Assembly (NCBI GenBank): GCA_004802725.1
Contig: SGPM01000149.1
Location: forward strand, 1-62,737
Direction: 5' to 3'
DNA length: 62,737 nt
From: Antrodiella citrinella
Lineage: Eukaryota > Basidiomycota > Agaricomycetes > Polyporales > Steccherinaceae
Part shown: piece after piece, positions 23,528 through 35,290 of the stretch
Layout of the letters: every line of letters starts with the position of its first letter
Position numbering within the stretch: the stretch's first letter is position 1
Notes under the pieces: generated by a model
What the model was told of the DNA's origin: nothing
Database searches by the model: none
Seen by the model: the letters and a program-made list of their open reading frames with translations, nothing else
Position numbers and translations under genes: made by a program

Positions 23528-23897
23528 ATGAAGTACTCTCTCATCTTCGCTTTCGTCTGTGCTCTCGTCTCCAGAGTAGCGGCATTACCTCAGACTCCGC
23601 CAGCGACTGCACCAGAATGGGGCCAGGTAGCAACTACCTCCCTTGCATCCAACACTTTCATCACATCTCTGACGATGACTTCTCACTATAGTGCGGCGGA
23701 ATTGTAAGCAGCTCACAGTTCCATCCTCTCTTCTGCTCAAGTCACCGACCCTTGATCTTGAAATGTAGGGCTATACAGGTCCGACCGTGTGTCCTGCCAC
23801 CTGGAACTGCATCGAGTTGAACATATATCACTACCAATGCCAACAAGTCACTAGCACAATCCCGCCTCTCACTTATCCCACTGGTTGGCAGTCCTGA
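23528..23897 (+). CDS. small secreted CBM1 protein 2
   Basis: Paralogue of the gene at 22000, with the same three-exon plan: 23528-23626, 23692-23703 and 23769-23897, giving 79 residues. The signal peptide is about MKYSLIFAFVCALVSRVAA. The CBM1 module reads PEWGQ, CGGI, GYTGPTVCPATWNC and YHYQCQQ, closer to the family consensus than copy 1 because it keeps the GYTGPT form. The CGGI quartet is again a separate 12-base exon with identical phase, so the microexon predates the duplication. The intron sequences themselves have diverged. It presumably binds cellulose or another crystalline polysaccharide outside the cell. Confidence 0.88.
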
Positions 23898-24689
23898 ATG
23901 GTACGTCTGCTCGCTCTTGTGCAGGAGATTGATTGTCTAATAGACGTTTTTGCAAGGTAGATGTTGCGCTGCGAGCTGCTCAATCGATTACGTTTGTCTC
24001 TGGTCATTCTGCATTGACTTTGAAGATGGATGTGTAAACCTACATCTACGTGCTGCAATGTTCGCGGACGTGAAATTGGACACGGAACACCTTGGAAATC
24101 TCTTGCATTTTCTGCGGCCACCCTTCCTTCTTGCTTTGACATATTAGAGACCGTGAACCTGCTTATCTGTCATCTTTTGTCAATGTTGACGGCTCGATCT
24201 CCCGGACTGCATTGTCTCTTGACTAGAGCTCGCTCCTTGCGAACAACCGAGAGTCAGTTTCTACCCGCAGCCAATTCTCTCTCAGCGCCGCTATCACTCC
24301 AAAGCCTAGACCAGTCCATGATGGGTCCGAATCAGAATCATATGCATCTGGATTCTGTATCGACCACCTACACCCCGCAAAGTTCAATAACGCGCCCGCC
24401 TTTCAGACGTACCTGAATAAAGGAAACGTCGAAAGGGTTTTTCCCAATGTGGTGGCTTGTACTCGGTATATTCTGCAACGGTAGGGAAAACGCTCGTCTC
24501 CCTATGGCGAGTAGGTCCAAGAGGTCGCTCTTTCAAGTACACGCTTGAAAGCAAATAACGGACCCCATCGTCGTTATACTCGTCGTCGGAGCATGTGCTG
24601 TAGCACAACTACAATCCCAGGTACGATACCATCCATCGCACGTTCTTCTGTGAGTCCTGATCGCAGCCCATATAACGCAGTGCGGATAA

Positions 24690-24860
24690 GCAGCACAGCA
24701 ACATACCGATATCTGTCACCTGAGTCGCCTATCAATACTCTGTCGTCGTGGTCGACAGGTCCAACAGCGTGTCCTAATGAGTGTGAGTGTCTTGAATGAG
24801 CTCGAGTTCTGGTCTCCATGCGGCTGCGACTGTCAGTGCGGATTCTGTGTACACCCACCC
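24690..24860 (+). pseudogene. possible decayed third CBM1 copy
   Basis: TGPTACP followed by two closely spaced Cys (24759-24798) resembles the middle of the CBM1 module, and GCAACATACCGATAT at 24697 resembles the CBM1 promoter block. The signal peptide and the CGGI exon are missing and the frame ends early. Short similarity only. Confidence 0.35.
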
Positions 24861-25181
24861 ATACCTTCGACCCTGGTACCGTAGGTGCCAACATGAATAT
24901 GTGTATGTCTCAGGCAGATGCATTGGTAAACCAAATGCTAATCGTATTCAGGAAGGAACGTTCAAACGTCCATGGGCAGGACAACAGACACGGTTGTCGT
25001 CCACTGACAGTGAACATGAGAAGAAAACCGGAATAGGCCGAACCTCGGTGATGTCCGAATCTGATCGGGCTACAAAAGTCGTCGATCGTCCAACTCTCTA
25101 CCAACCACCCACTCAGGCCCATTCACTTCGTATTCACAAATGGAATCTGCGTGCTGATCCTGGATACTGACACTTTGTGTC

Positions 25182-26522
25182 ATGTATAACCCTGCTCGTC
25201 TACCCACAGAAATCTGGGAAAAGGTTCTTGATTTCGTCGCTGGCCTCTCCCTGCCAGACGGCGACCTTTCTGCGATTTCTCGGTGCTCTCTCGTCTGTCG
25301 TTCATGGTTGCCTAGATGTCGCTTTCATCTATGTGGCCGTTCAATTTACCTCCGATCTGGTCGTGCACCCGTCTCTTTCTCACTCTTCCTCTCATCTTCT
25401 CCTCAGCTCTCCACGCGAGTCACCCAGATCAGTGTATCTTGCGGACGACGCAGCAAGGCAATCACCAAGGACTCGTGGGTATCCACTGTCCCATTGGTGC
25501 TTCCGACTCTACCAAGCCTCCGTTCCCTTATTATTCGGGACGTCGACTTGACGCGTCAACATCCCTCGTTCTATACAGCCCACGCCAAGTACAAGTTCGT
25601 GTCAAACGTGACTCGTCTCTCCCTCGAAGACGTGTCGTTTGCGAACTTCGCACAGCTGGCGCGGCTGGCTCTCGTCATGCACATCCAGTCGCTCACCCTT
25701 CGCAACTGCACTCTTTCGTCATCAGCAGCGCCGGCGATGTCCATAGACAAAGCGCCTCCGGTGAACCCGTGGCTGAAAAGCCTGATTCTCCTCTCCCCAC
25801 TGCCTGAGGCGCCGTGGAATTGGATCTTGGCGTGTCCGCATCTCTCGGAACTCACTCTCCGGTTCACGAACGACGACACGTCCGAGTCCGGTCTCGCTGC
25901 GCCCGAACCCTTCGCCTCACACTTGTCGAGCGCAAGGCCACGAATTTGCGGCATCTTCCAACGATTGCGTGCTCGAGCAGTGTCCACCGTAGGACGAGGG
26001 GCGGCGATGTATATTCGCTTTGATGGGAGGGCGTTGGTTCATATGGCGGACAGCAAAGACAGTACGTCGTATATACCTCTTGTCACCGGTCATCCGCTGA
26101 GATTGAATTTGGCTTGGGAAGTCACGACACAACAGTCCGTTTTGCGTATTTCAGGTGTTGGAACACGGCGTAGCGACTTAGTTCCTGCGACGTTTATCGC
26201 AGCTGTATCCGCCATGCTTCCCCTCCTTACCTCCTGCGAGTTTACGGACATCATCATCGAAATTCACCGGCTGGGCTGGAATTGGGAGGAACACACGCCG
26301 GAGAAGTGGAAGGCCATCGACGCTGCACTTGGCCAGCACAATTACCCTGCTCTCCGTGTCTTCGACTTGCAGCTGCGGGCCCCGCTGCCTCGAAGGGATG
26401 TGTTCATGCCCGAGTATGGGTGCGTGGACAGCTTTACGCGGGCGTTGTTCCCAAGGACGGCAGCGAGGGGGTTGTTGGTGAATAAGTGCGACGGGGCACG
26501 GTGTTCTCGTCATTCAAGGTGA
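25182..26522 (+). CDS. F-box protein, family 1
   Basis: A 446-residue open frame. The N terminus has an F-box-like motif (LPTEIWEKVLDFVAG..SRCSLVCRSWLPRCRFHL) that would bind Skp1 and make the protein a substrate receptor of an SCF ubiquitin ligase. The rest is weakly leucine-rich. The family C terminus is present: WNWEEHTPEKWKAIDAAL, then a segment ending in FPRTAARGLLVNKCDGARC. Paralogues at 30757-32173 and 39620-40966 have an intron before the last third. Here the corresponding region has GTACGTCG at 26062, so an in-frame intron of about 60 bp may be present and the protein correspondingly shorter. No target is known. Confidence 0.78.
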   Translation: MYNPARLPTEIWEKVLDFVAGLSLPDGDLSAISRCSLVCRSWLPRCRFHLCGRSIYLRSGRAPVSFSLFLSSSPQLSTRVTQISVSCGRRSKAITKDSWVSTVPLVLPTLPSLRSLIIRDVDLTRQHPSFYTAHAKYKFVSNVTRLSLEDVSFANFAQLARLALVMHIQSLTLRNCTLSSSAAPAMSIDKAPPVNPWLKSLILLSPLPEAPWNWILACPHLSELTLRFTNDDTSESGLAAPEPFASHLSSARPRICGIFQRLRARAVSTVGRGAAMYIRFDGRALVHMADSKDSTSYIPLVTGHPLRLNLAWEVTTQQSVLRISGVGTRRSDLVPATFIAAVSAMLPLLTSCEFTDIIIEIHRLGWNWEEHTPEKWKAIDAALGQHNYPALRVFDLQLRAPLPRRDVFMPEYGCVDSFTRALFPRTAARGLLVNKCDGARCSRHSR

Positions 26523-26621
26523 GTGGTTGTGTATAAGCTACGCAGAATTAGGTTGCTGACTACATATAACAGACGACTCAACCCGCCGCAATTGGCACTA
26601 CGAGCATGATTACCGTGTAAG

Positions 26622-28127
26622 CTACGACGAAGGCAATGGCAAGCGCATCCATCTTCTCGTTATGGGATGTATCTTCAGTACGTCATGACCGTATCGTCTG
26701 GAGAGTCTCCTGTTACAATCAACCATTATGAGTAGATCACTACTGTACAAATCGAATGCAGACGCACCGTCAATTATCTCTGCCTTGACACTCGAGTCCG
26801 CAGTCACGGTGTTGGGTGTGCTTTCCTATTCGGACGTCAGACCTCAACGCGGACGATTGGAAAGAATCGTACTCACATCCGCTGCGTCCATATCTTCCTC
26901 GTCGTCCTCGTTTTCTTCTTCATTGTCTTCCTCGTCCTCTGCACTCTCGTTCTCCACTTCCTCGTCGTCCTCTTCCTCATCATCAACGCCGGGACTCTCC
27001 GTCCCTCTGCCCAGGTCAACCTTCAAGTGAATGTGCAGACTTCTCAAAACCTCCGCTCGAGCCACCGCATGTGCCTCAACGTGACCTTCCACACAACGTT
27101 CGCACATCTCATACTTCTCGCACACCTCACGAATCCACGTGTTGTAGCTCTCCAGACAGTCCCTTGATGCCGCGTGCTTGCACAACTTCCAACGCACCTT
27201 CTTCCGCTGTGCGTCACATTCCTTGTGCGCGGATTTGGAGAAGACGGAGGAGAAGAGCTGGGCGTTCAGTTTGAACAGGACCTCCCGACCTTCAATCACC
27301 GCTACGAGGTCCTCTGTGTTCAGCTTCTCTTCTCCCTCTCCGGCTCCCGCAACGAGCAGGTCCGCAGGCAGCTGGCAACACTCGTACAACGCGCGGACGT
27401 GTATGTCAGCCCATCCCAGCGTACGCGCTGTGTTAGCCATCGCAATGATGTCCTCTGGTTCACCGGGGCAGAACGAATCGCGCTTGAGCCACTTGGAAAG
27501 CTTGGAGGGGAACCGCCGGGACAGTTCTACGCGGCCAGCCTCGACGAGGGCGGGGATGTGGTAGTTATGTCCGAGGCGGAGCGTACCGCGGATAGTGGCC
27601 CAGGACCGGTGGTCTGTGGGTGGAGCGTACATCCTAATAATAAGGTCAGCTCATGCGTGTAGGAGTATAACGATCTGTCGTTGATAGTCACGTACCTGTA
27701 ACCCTGGAATAGAACCTTGAGGAAGTTGGCCACGTCATCCGCCCGATCCGTCAAGTATACCACAGGACACCCCTCATACATCATCCCCGGTTGCGGTGCC
27801 ACGAGCATATCTCGCAGGACAAGCGAAGCTGAGGAGAGAACGCCTCGGAAGACCCGGAACGCGATCTCTTCGGCGACGAGGACGACGTTCCCATCTTCGA
27901 ACCATAGTTCATCGTGTGTGGTTACTTCGTCTGGTTTCAGGATGTTTGCTGTCGAGAATGAAAAGAACGACGCGTTATGAGTAGGGATGGTCTGACGTGT
28001 CGTGTGACGCACCTTCACCTTCGGTGCTACGTTCTGCAGACCCGTCATCCTCATCTGTCCTCCTTCTCTTCGCCGAGTTGTGCGCTTTTGTCGCTTCAGG
28101 AGATTCTTCGACGCGTGGATTTAGCAT
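26622..28127 (-). CDS. BTB/POZ domain protein
   Basis: Four exons (28127-28013, 27948-27696, 27633-26877, 26825-26622) give a closed 442-residue frame. I chose the start at 28127 because only that frame matches the phase of exon 2. The N terminus has a basic cluster (AKRRRTDEDD). The BTB fold follows: ELWFEDGNVVLVAEEIAFRVFRGVLSSAS, then GCPVVYLTDRADDVANFLKVLFQGY. This is the common Agaricomycete type. The middle has a helical part with Cys pairs (YEMCERCVEGH), followed by a run of about 40 Glu/Asp. BTB domains mediate dimerisation or cullin-3 binding; the target is unknown. The last exon is tentative: if unspliced, the protein ends at 26844. Confidence 0.78.
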
Positions 28128-28468
28128 ATCTTGGGTCGTATGTGCTCAGACTGAGAGTGAGTCGCGGTTGGAGACAAGGTTGGCACTTCGCTTAGGAAAT
28201 GTCGGATCATTTAGACAACATTTAGATGCTCGAATTTGGAAACCTGCAAGAAGCTGCAGACAAACGTGAACAAACTTTGCCACGTACATACACCGCTTTC
28301 CAGGCGCTGACTGATTTCACGACTATCGCATCTCAACCGGGTGTATTGCACTATGAGGTATGTTCGTCTTCAAATATTGCTGTTGTCGCATATCCCACGA
28401 GTTCGATGGCTACTGATACGCGATTACAGTAGACTCATAGACTAGCCGTCACGAGGCTGATACTAGCA

Positions 28469-30334
28469 ATGGATTCACTACCACCGACGCTTGCTGCCAC
28501 GCAAGTATCGATGGCCAACATCCAGGCTGACATCGACCGTGGACTGGAACGACTTAAGATCCTCCGGAGACATACCAACTCGTTTACTCCCATCTTCCGT
28601 CTCCCTCCGGAGATCTTGTCGGAGATTATGCTATCGCTGATGCACTCCTACGTCGATTCATGGATAACGAATCCTGTGGACCCGGTGTACTCCAAGAGCG
28701 GCAGGTACAAAAATCCGTACGTCTGGATCACCTACACGCATGTCTGCCACCATTTGCGGAGCGTCGCTCTGCAGTGCCCAGCGCTTTGGGCCGTCTTCGT
28801 GGTTCGTTTTCATGTCGCTGGAACTTGTGGAAGCTATGACNATACGGTCTGAAGGTTTCCCCCTTGACCATCGTTGGAGACATCGCTCTCGAAGACGATA
28901 GTCTCTCGACCTGCTGGCGCGTCATGAACGATGTTTNTTTCTGCGACAATACTCCTGCCCTNCTTGCTGCGCTCGGGCAGCTGCATNGTACGCAAGAGTT
29001 GGTCTTTGCAAGGAATCCTGACCAACTCGATATCGAGCTCGGCGATGCGCCTCTTATGCGGCGTTTGAAGCTGCGCGGTCCTTCCACTGGCATATGGCAA
29101 CAAACGCATTCTGCTCTTCCGTCTTTGCAGGAACTGGAGTACGGGATGCTGCCNTCAGGCGGCTTCCAATTCTTACAACATCCAACTCTTACCCACGTTA
29201 TCCTCGGCTCGTGGACGGGAGATGAAACCTCATACGATCTGCTTCAAGCCCTGCGCGGGTTGACTCGTCTTCGATATCTAAAGATCGTGTATCCGCAGGA
29301 ATACGGGGAGTATGATGCGTCTCTCCGTGGTTATTGGGACAATGTCGACCTTCCATGTCTCCAAGAGTTGATTCTGACGTCTCAGGATTATAGCACACAC
29401 TGGCTCCCGTTCCTCCGGCATCTCACCGTCCCCNCGANCACTAAATNCGCCATCAATGTACACAATAATATGCATCATGACAATAGTCTCGACATGCTTG
29501 CCTTTTTGCACGACACGTTAANGCACATCGACTACGGCGGGCAGTACGAACTGGGCATGTCGTGGCCATTTTCTGCTCTCGCTGTAACGGAAGACACTTG
29601 GGTCATGTGGCGGGCGGATAATGGCACGGAACTGTGGCGCGGAAANGGGACNCAGACCCTTCATCCCCTCCNNTNACCAAGTTCGTACTACGTTACACTG
29701 CCGTGATCAGTCTGATCAGCTTGAATGCGAACCTTGGTNATCCTCTCATTTCTTCTCCTCCCGGTCACAACTCCCTTCGGAAACGTGGACTATGTTTCAG
29801 AGACCCTTAGNAGGAGTTCGTACTCTTTNCTTGGTCGACGATCTGCTTCATTATGTCATTGAGTACATGCCATACGTCGAGACTTTATTAGTCCCGGTGG
29901 AGATTATCCCGTCCACTTGCCTGCTTGTCACTCCCCATCCGACCTCTNTAGAATCTCCGGATGCCACTGACACAGCGGACATTGACNGAGACCGTCACTC
30001 GCCATCGTCGGTGGTCTTTCCCAATGTTACAACNCTCATTCTCNTCCCTCCCGGCAATAGTTATAAAAGTTCTCGGCCTGAAGAAGCATGGTGGCAGGAC
30101 ATGGCGGCAGCTCTTGCTTCACGGATTGACGATGATCGTGTGTCACGGGTGGAGAGGTTGGTTGTAGCGCAACATACCCCGGGGATGACGACGACAGTGC
30201 GACATGCCTTGAANGATGTCGTGGGGGAGCTTATTGAGGTCGATTCGGCGATGCTCGCGACGGACGCTCTCATCGGGTGTCCAATGGGTTTCGTTGACTT
30301 CTTCTACTATCACGAGAATGATGTGCGATGGTAA
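28469..30334 (+). pseudogene. F-box/LRR gene, family 2, with frame breaks
   Basis: Opens with a helix (IQADIDRGLERLKIL) and an F-box (FRLPPEILSEIMLSLM, then WITYTHVCHHLRSVALQCPALWAVF), the usual Agaricomycete layout. The leucine-rich part continues in another frame from about 28857 (PLTIVGDIALEDD) to 29706, and then back in the first frame to 30334. The breaks lie near 28810-28860, including a run of five C, and near 29690. Thirteen or more single Ns occur here. The breaks may be real mutations or errors from merged copies, so the gene could be intact in the organism. An intron in the 5' leader is likely (GTATGTTCG at 28357 to ACAG at 28430). A truncated paralogue lies at 43230-44350. Confidence 0.65.
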
Positions 30335-30756
30335 TTATATTACATTCTCAGCACGATTATTCAAACGCTTGTCTCAAAGATGTATAGACGTCTACGTTGT
30401 GTATACTCTGAGTCGTGTATCGTTTTCCGCATCATATGAAACGGGACATTGAACCGTGAATGACTTCGCTAAATCCCTACCAGCGAATATAGGTACTTAA
30501 ATTAATATGACTTCGAAAGAAACGCTCCATAACGAAGAAGACGGTACATCATAAGANGAGAATGTCCATTGANAACGAATCATTAGAGCGATCCGAACGA
30601 TTGGTCNGATGAAATTCGAGTTGTTCACCATCCCGAGTCGCTCCACCGAGCTTTTGCAAAGACCTCCCACAAACCATCGGAGTACTTAGTCTGCGCCCGC
30701 CTGAAGTGAGTAGATTCGTGTCGAGGCCTCGTTGCAGAGTGAGACGGTGACAGGAG
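30335..30756. other. intergenic
   Basis: An AT-rich 3' region of two convergent F-box genes with three Ns. Nothing recognisable. Confidence 0.4.
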
Positions 30757-32173
30757 TTACAGATGCAGTTGGGAGCTGTGGATTGAAAATAAAGTGAGCG
30801 ACGGACGAGCCAAACGATGTCGCAGATCTACTCGCCGTGTATGAAAACAGCATCGTTTGCCTTCACATTTACGCCTTATAACACCTCTCTGCGCCGTTCG
30901 CGGGAACAGATCCCGGATGAACTCGTCGACGCAGCGGTACTGGGGTGTGAGGTCGTTGCGGAGAGGGAGCTCTTCCGGGAGGGACAGGTCGAACGTTTTG
31001 AGGTGAGGATAGCGCGTGCAGAGTGTATCATCAATTGGTTTCCATTTCTCCGGCGTGTAGTCTTCCCAGTTCCAAGTAACGTCAAATGACGCAAGGTCAG
31101 CGTCAATGTGCACAAATTTGCATGCGCGTAGGAGAACGAGGATGCTCGACCATGCGGTCACGATGGTGGAGGTCGACAGTGGATGTCTTGCATCCACGTC
31201 GTAGGTAGACGACGACTTCAGACCCAATACCGAATCTACCCACATGAATCGTTGGTCAGAACGAGAGGATATCGCAGGAATTGCATGACACACCTAAATC
31301 TCTAGATATCCAGCCCATCGTGAACTTGAACACGTACATCTCGACCACCACCTCAAGCTTGCCTCTATCCGGGTGGTCGAATCTCTTGCGAATGCCAGAC
31401 CAAACATGGTCGAGTTGGGGTGCGAAGGGGCCTTGAGTCATGTCGCTCGTTTGATACGCCGACGTACTAAGCTCCATGCAAGACAGATTGGTACAAGAGG
31501 CCAGGATCCAACACCAGGGGACATTTACGAGCGCCGACCATGGCATCCCATGTACGCGGACTCTCTCAACCCAAGGGCTGCGAGGAAACGTCTGAGTCGC
31601 GAGGTGAGCGTCAAAGGTACAGTGCGAAATGTCAATGTGTTTAGTTTGGAGCGCATGCACCAAGCGCGCAGCGTAGGAGAATTCATCGAACTTGTAACGG
31701 GCAAAGACCAACTTCAAAGCTCCGACACGCGACGTGAACCGAAGCTTGGCATAGGATTTGTCGAAAGCGATGTGTTGGCTGGATATGTTGATGTGTCCGA
31801 ATACGACTGTGCGGAGCCGTGGAAGTGGGGGCAGCAAGAGGGGGACGGAGGAGATGTACGAGTCGTCAGCGTGGGAGGTGTTTGTCCGACCGATGTATAA
31901 CCACTTCACGTGGGCGGCCATATCAGGCGCGGACGAGAGGAGCATGGAGAAGGACGTCAATGCTCGACGTGAGAAGAGGGTGACAGTATGGCATAAGTGA
32001 AAGCGAGCCCTGGGCAGCCACGCACGACAGACGAGAGCGCATTGAGCGAGTGAAGGACGGTCGACGAAGCTCACGTTGTCGTCGTGTCGTCCGGAGACGA
32101 TGTCAATAATTTTCTCGTATATCTCTAGGGGAAGCTCAGGGGGGTCAGAGAGGACGATGAAGCCAACATCCAT
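30757..32173 (-). CDS. F-box protein, family 1
   Basis: Two exons (32173-31294 and 31235-30757) close to 452 residues. The F-box-like N terminus reads LPLEIYEKIIDIVSG..LAQCALVCRAWLPRARFHLC. The C-terminal signature is WNWEDYTPEKWKPIDDTL, and then YRCVDEFIRDLFPRTAQRGVIRRKCEGKRCCFH. The tail beyond that signature is about 25 residues longer than in the paralogues. It is expected to act as an SCF substrate receptor. The gene is convergent with the family 2 F-box gene to its left and shares its general plan with 25182 and 39620. Confidence 0.8.
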
Positions 32174-33243
32174 ATCGGTAGACTCAATGGAGATGAGGGG
32201 ATAGAACAGAGATGCATAGATAGAGCGGCCAAGGTTGTGACCAGCCTGAGAGTACAGTCAGAGCAGACGCCTTCAGCAGTAGAAACCGAGTGACAACATT
32301 ACACACGTGGCCTGAGGAAATGGGAGATCCCAGGTAGCGGCAAGGAGAGTTCATCAATCTGTCATCTTTGCTTGACGACCCAATATGACGGTGAGAATGT
32401 GTCGGTCCGAGAGAGGGATAAGTGTTCATGTTGAGATGTCGAGGGTTGAAGAGAAATCGAGCCATAGGAAGGTAGTATTCGATTAATTGCAAGAGGCGTT
32501 GCGGGAATGAGGATTGTACAAGTAAAGCCCATGGGCCGTACCATACCGATCAGCAATGATCGCCCACAATGAGTTGTCAACTAGTCTAGTAGAACATCAC
32601 TTGGTCAGCACAGCAGATATCGTGAAGAAAAGGCTGTTACGCACCTCAGCACATTTTTCTCTGCCATGGATCCGTCGTGACCCATCGAGACCTCCTTCCA
32701 CGATCCTTGCGCACTAGACAAGACGTGAGTAGAAGTGGGACAATCCAATGCCTTGGCGAATGGGTCGGATTCGTAGTGTTCCGCTGCGCCGTGGAGATAA
32801 AACAGAGGGGACACCATAATATTTGCGCATGTTGTGCAGCAGCTTTGATTGCCCGCTGGATCCAGGCGTAGCATTCTTGCCAAGTGAGAGTCTCACTCCT
32901 TGGTCTGACTTGATGCTCACTATCGGCTCCGTTCGCGACAGTGGGCTGTATTTTGCATTCAACACGTGCGTGTCATCATGCACACTCGTCTATATGATAT
33001 CCGCGAAACGAAACGCAACGAAAGATGCAGATATGAAGTGGAAATGCTAGTGTATATATAATGCATCGTGGTGATAGGAATGTGGTAGAGGCGAATATGT
33101 CCCTTAGATCGAATTGTGAAGCGTAGAACGCGGAGTCATAAGTGGTCGTTACAGAGAATAAGAAGCAGCGTCCGCGCGCGTCGAGTCCGACAGTGTACTC
33201 ACTTACATACAACAACACTTCAATATCTTCCACCGCGTCCCCG
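32174..33243. other. intergenic, no supported gene
   Basis: About 1.1 kb. Several overlapping short frames exist on both strands (for example around 32605-32983 minus), but none has a recognisable domain or a consistent exon chain. It should contain the promoter of the F-box gene and the 3' end of the next gene. Confidence 0.4.
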
Positions 33244-35290
33244 CTAACCACCCTCCTCCGCCCCCTGCACGAAACTCCCACTCGCCCTCTGCCCGATCCC
33301 ACTCGCGCCATCAAACGTGATTTTCGGCGTCCGCTCGAGCCAGTTCTTCGGCGACCCCACCGGACTCGCTGCCACGCCGTTCGTCACGTACAACGCGCCC
33401 ATCCGCGGCGGCGGCGTCACTGGCGAGCCCAGATCGTCGAACGAGTGTGACGGCGTGTGGTGCGGGGATGCAGACGGTCGTGGAGGCGAGCCGAGGGACC
33501 AGGAGGAGCGATTCCGGTAGTGGCGCTCGTATGGTGGGTATGCGGTTGGTGGTGGCGAGGCGAAGGGGTTGTTTGCGTTGTGAGGTGGAGAGGGGAGGGA
33601 GGATTGGGAGCCGGACCCGCCAGAGTCCATTCTGGCGTGTGATGGCGCGCTGGCGAGGTTGACGTCGGACATGGACGTACCCATCACGTCTTCTACGATC
33701 CGCGTCAGGTCCACTTGGCTGCTCATTGCCAAGATGGGGTCGACCATCCGACTGGATTCACCAGGAGGCGGCCAGACGGCTTCATGGAAGATAGAACCCG
33801 ACTCGGACGCACGCAGACCCATGACATGTGGCGAAGTCTGAGGCACGGTCTGTGGTGGTGCGATCCCGGCGTATGGGTCAAACTCAGGTGGAGGATTCGA
33901 GTGAGTCGACGCGGCGGGGTAGTGAGAATCTACAGAAGGAGGCGCGGGACTGGCCACGGCTGAACCAGAGAAGGGGCTGCGGGAACTGGAGACGAATGAC
34001 CCAGGATAGTCTCTGTAAGCCATATGTGGGTCGTCCGTGTCGTCGAACTCCTCTGCGAGAAGCATAGACCGCGAACGTGGGTTTATTGGGACATCGTCGA
34101 ATATATGGGCTCGATGTTTTCGCCGGCGACAGAAGAAGACGAGGGAGATGATGATGCAGGCGAGAGCGACGCCGGCGACGGTGGTACCAGCAACGATGGC
34201 GTTTCGTTGGGACGATACGCCTGCTGGGTCCGCGGTATTCGAGAGAGTGGTGGGTATGGCCGTTACGATCTGTACAAACGAGACGCCCATCACGAAAAGA
34301 TGGGACATGAGATACGAAAATAGAACATACAGTAGTGGGAACGCCGTTGATGTCGGTGACAATGGTGCTAGTGATGGTCGTTTGCGCGCTGAAGGAATCG
34401 ACCTGCGCATTGTTGGCAGTCGGAGTAGGTGCATTCGTGGGAGATGGGGGTGTGCTGGATCCGCTGCTGTCGTTGGGTGTGCTCGATGGCAACGACGGCG
34501 TGGAGGGTATGGGTTCCGAAGAGCTGGGTTGCGACGAGCCGGGTTGCGACGAGCCGGAAGAGCCTGGGCTAGAGTTGGAGTCCGAGACAGAGTGTGTGAC
34601 GGACGGGGCGGACGACGGAGGCTGGGACGACGGCGGAGGAGAAGAGGGAGGTGCGCTGGACGGCTGCGACGAGCCCGAAGATCTGAATCATGTGTTCAGA
34701 CAAGTAGGAGCAATGAAAGTTTAGGGTACGCACGGGCTATTGGAGGGCGGCGTGCTCTCGCCGTCGCCGGGTGTACTGCCCGCAGAGTCCGTCTGCGAGG
34801 AGGCACCATCCGCAGATCCATCGCTGGGAGCCGCAATGGGCTGTGACGATGGCAGCGAGGGTTCTCCGATACCGCTGAGCGAGGCTGGTAGCGGAGGAGG
34901 GGTGACGGAGCCTGGAATGGGCAGACTCTGCGTAGTCGGGATGCCGAACGGGATTGTTTGCCTGCGCTGTCGGGTGTGGTATGGGACTGACTGCTGCATG
35001 TAAGTATAAACACACATTACAGTCAAGAATGTGCTTACCTTGTGTGAACCTCGCACTGCAGTCGGCGTAGACAGCACCTCCCTCAACCGCTTGCCCGGCT
35101 TCGGCGCGGCTGACCTGCGTTCCATGGTCTGCCAACCACCTTTCCAACTTTCGCGTGTCCCGTTGATATGCGTGCAATACGACGCGACGACGAATCCAAA
35201 AAGGTAGGAAACAGAAAGAAAGAAAGAGACAAGGAAAGAGATAAGTAAGTGGAAATGGTGGAAACGAAGAAAACGGCGAACGCCCTCCAA
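33244..35290 (-). CDS. putative single-pass membrane protein with Ser/Pro-rich ectodomain
   Basis: Four exons (35290-35039, 34993-34734, 34682-34331, 34269-33244) close to 629 residues if the first ATG is used. That start adds a hydrophobic N terminus (FHLLISFLVSFFLSVSYLF), which would act as a signal peptide. The same DNA is a CT-rich tract typical of promoters, so the start at 35125 (574 residues, no signal) is the alternative. The next 300 residues are Ser, Pro, Thr and Gly-rich with repeated SSQP motifs, likely O-glycosylated. One transmembrane helix (NAIVAGTTVAGVALACIIISL) is followed by CRRRKHR and a Ser/Pro-rich cytoplasmic tail. The layout resembles fungal cell-wall sensors, but no WSC domain is present. 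Function unknown. Confidence 0.72.

Noticed and set aside
26728..27274. Ser-rich plus-strand frames opposite the BTB gene
   Set aside because: Antisense of the Glu/Asp run of the BTB protein, with no start context or domain.
32605..32983. Minus-strand frames between the F-box and membrane protein genes
   Set aside because: Two overlapping frames of similar length, neither with a domain; GT..AG pairs do not join them in phase.
33659..34846. Long plus-strand frames with many Arg and Gly
   Set aside because: Antisense shadows of the Ser/Pro-rich membrane protein; no splice or domain support.
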